Shown: positions 52,839-53,316 of the stretch, piece after piece
Layout of the letters: each line of letters begins with the position of its first letter
How positions within the stretch are numbered: the first letter of the stretch is position 1
DNA from: Streptomyces sp. JHA26
GTDB lineage: Bacteria > Actinomycetota > Actinomycetes > Streptomycetales > Streptomycetaceae
Direction: 5' to 3'
Assembly: GCF_002005565.1 (NCBI RefSeq)
Contig: NZ_BDJC01000050.1
Location: forward strand, 1 to 53,316
Length of the DNA: 53,316 nucleotides
The notes under the pieces: generated by a model
What the model saw: the letters and a program-made list of their open reading frames with translations, nothing else
What the model was told of the DNA's origin: nothing
The model's database searches: none
Translations under genes and position numbers: made by a program

Positions 52839-53316
52839 TACCGTTCCTCCTCGGTCAGGGCGAGCACGTGGTGCAGGTCCTCGGGGACCTCTCGTGCGGC
52901 GGCGGTGCGTTCGTCCGCGAACGCGCGCAGCATCCGGGCCAGCTCCCCGTCCCCGCGGGCCCGCTCGGCCAGCGCGGAGACGCAGCTCACCGGGACGCCG
53001 GTGAACAGGCACTTGAGCACCGCGTGCCGCCAGCCGTGGGCGTCCAGGTGCCGGGCGGCGTAGGGGCCGACGGCGGCGGCCAGCAGGCCGGTGTCGTTGG
53101 TGCGCAGGGCGTCCTCGACCAGCGGCACTCCGTGCGCGGGCGCGAGGTCCAGCCGCGGCAGGGCCAGCAGCACGGCGCGGCGCTCGGCGGCCGTGCCCTG
53201 CCGGTACAGCCGGGTCACGGTGGCCGCGTCCGGCCGGGCGGCGGCCAGCAGGTCCACCCGGGCGGTGTCGCCGAGGGCGCGGCAGCGGCGGCCGGCCCGG
53301 GCGAACAGCAGCTCCC
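52838..53316 (-). CDS. eboA: EboA-domain protein, C-terminal part (cut by window edge)
   Basis: The leftward frame enters from beyond the window and stops at 52838 (TAA overlapping the next ATG). It reads ELLFARAGRRCRALGDTARV, then PYAARHLDAHGWRHAVLKCL followed by FTGVPVSCVSALAERARGDG, an alpha-helical repeat-like protein with the HxxxxCLFTGVP segment typical of EboA. Length in the window is about 159 residues. The rest of the operon (prenyltransferase-like eboC and cyclase-like eboD genes elsewhere) would lie to the right. Confidence 0.82.
   Translation of the reverse strand, partial: ELLFARAGRRCRALGDTARVDLLAAARPDAATVTRLYRQGTAAERRAVLLALPRLDLAPAHGVPLVEDALRTNDTGLLAAAVGPYAARHLDAHGWRHAVLKCLFTGVPVSCVSALAERARGDGELARMLRAFADERTAAAREVPEDLHHVLALTEEER

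Overview
The composition (very high G+C, strong third-position G/C bias, GTG starts, many ATGA overlaps) and the gene families (DUF3099, DUF6059-like, ECF42/YCII, StrR-type ParB regulator, ebo genes) point to Streptomyces or a close relative. The left third looks like plasmid or chromosome-arm DNA; the rest is a specialised-metabolite cluster.

Left, 1-16.4 kb: a decayed mobile region and replicon-maintenance module. It holds gene remnants, a truncated IS256-type copy invaded by an intact IS630-type element (1737-2842), a leftward ABC-transporter operon with a secreted-protein gene, and a second IS256-type copy killed by one stop codon (6947-8322). Next come a palindrome-rich putative origin with two winged-helix Rep-like genes (8.6-10.1 kb) and a defective Tn7/Tn5053-like element carrying a marR/tautomerase pair (about 10334-13891). 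That element sits between two 82/83-bp direct repeats containing centromere-like palindromes. Last is parA-parB, with more copies of the palindrome upstream and one inside parB.

Middle, 16.4-46.6 kb: a biosynthetic cluster, mostly leftward. At its core are CreE-type aspartate N-oxygenase and CreD-type nitrosuccinate lyase (nitrite supply). A second operon encodes a ferredoxin, a 647-aa protein of unknown function, an amidase, a glutamine-synthetase homologue, an adenylosuccinate-lyase homologue and a GNAT acetyltransferase. This is the gene set associated with hydrazine (acetylhydrazine to glutamylhydrazide) supply in fosfazinomycin and kinamycin/lomaiviticin-type pathways. Around it lie two PgaE/JadH-like aromatic hydroxylases, a TetX/salicylate-hydroxylase-like enzyme, a squalene-epoxidase/MonCI-like flavoenzyme, an NmrA-type and a classical SDR, an FMN reductase, a cupin, an alpha/beta hydrolase, a DHA2 exporter, a StrR/NovG-like regulator, an atypical response regulator and an orphan cytochrome b (qcrB). 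No polyketide synthase, NRPS or phosphonate gene is present, so the scaffold genes must be elsewhere or missing.

Heptamers of the TCxANCG kind repeated every 11 bp, as in SARP/OmpR-type boxes, lie upstream of six leftward transcription units: qcrB, the epoxidase, hydroxylase-NmrA, creE-creD, the exporter and the hydrazine operon. All are in the same orientation. This suggests one regulon and ties qcrB and the exporter to the pathway.

Right, 47-53.3 kb: a YCII/ECF42 sigma pair with an ECF42-like promoter, a decayed serine-recombinase remnant, and the ebo genes (phosphatase-like, EboE, TatD-like, EboA), running off the window edge.
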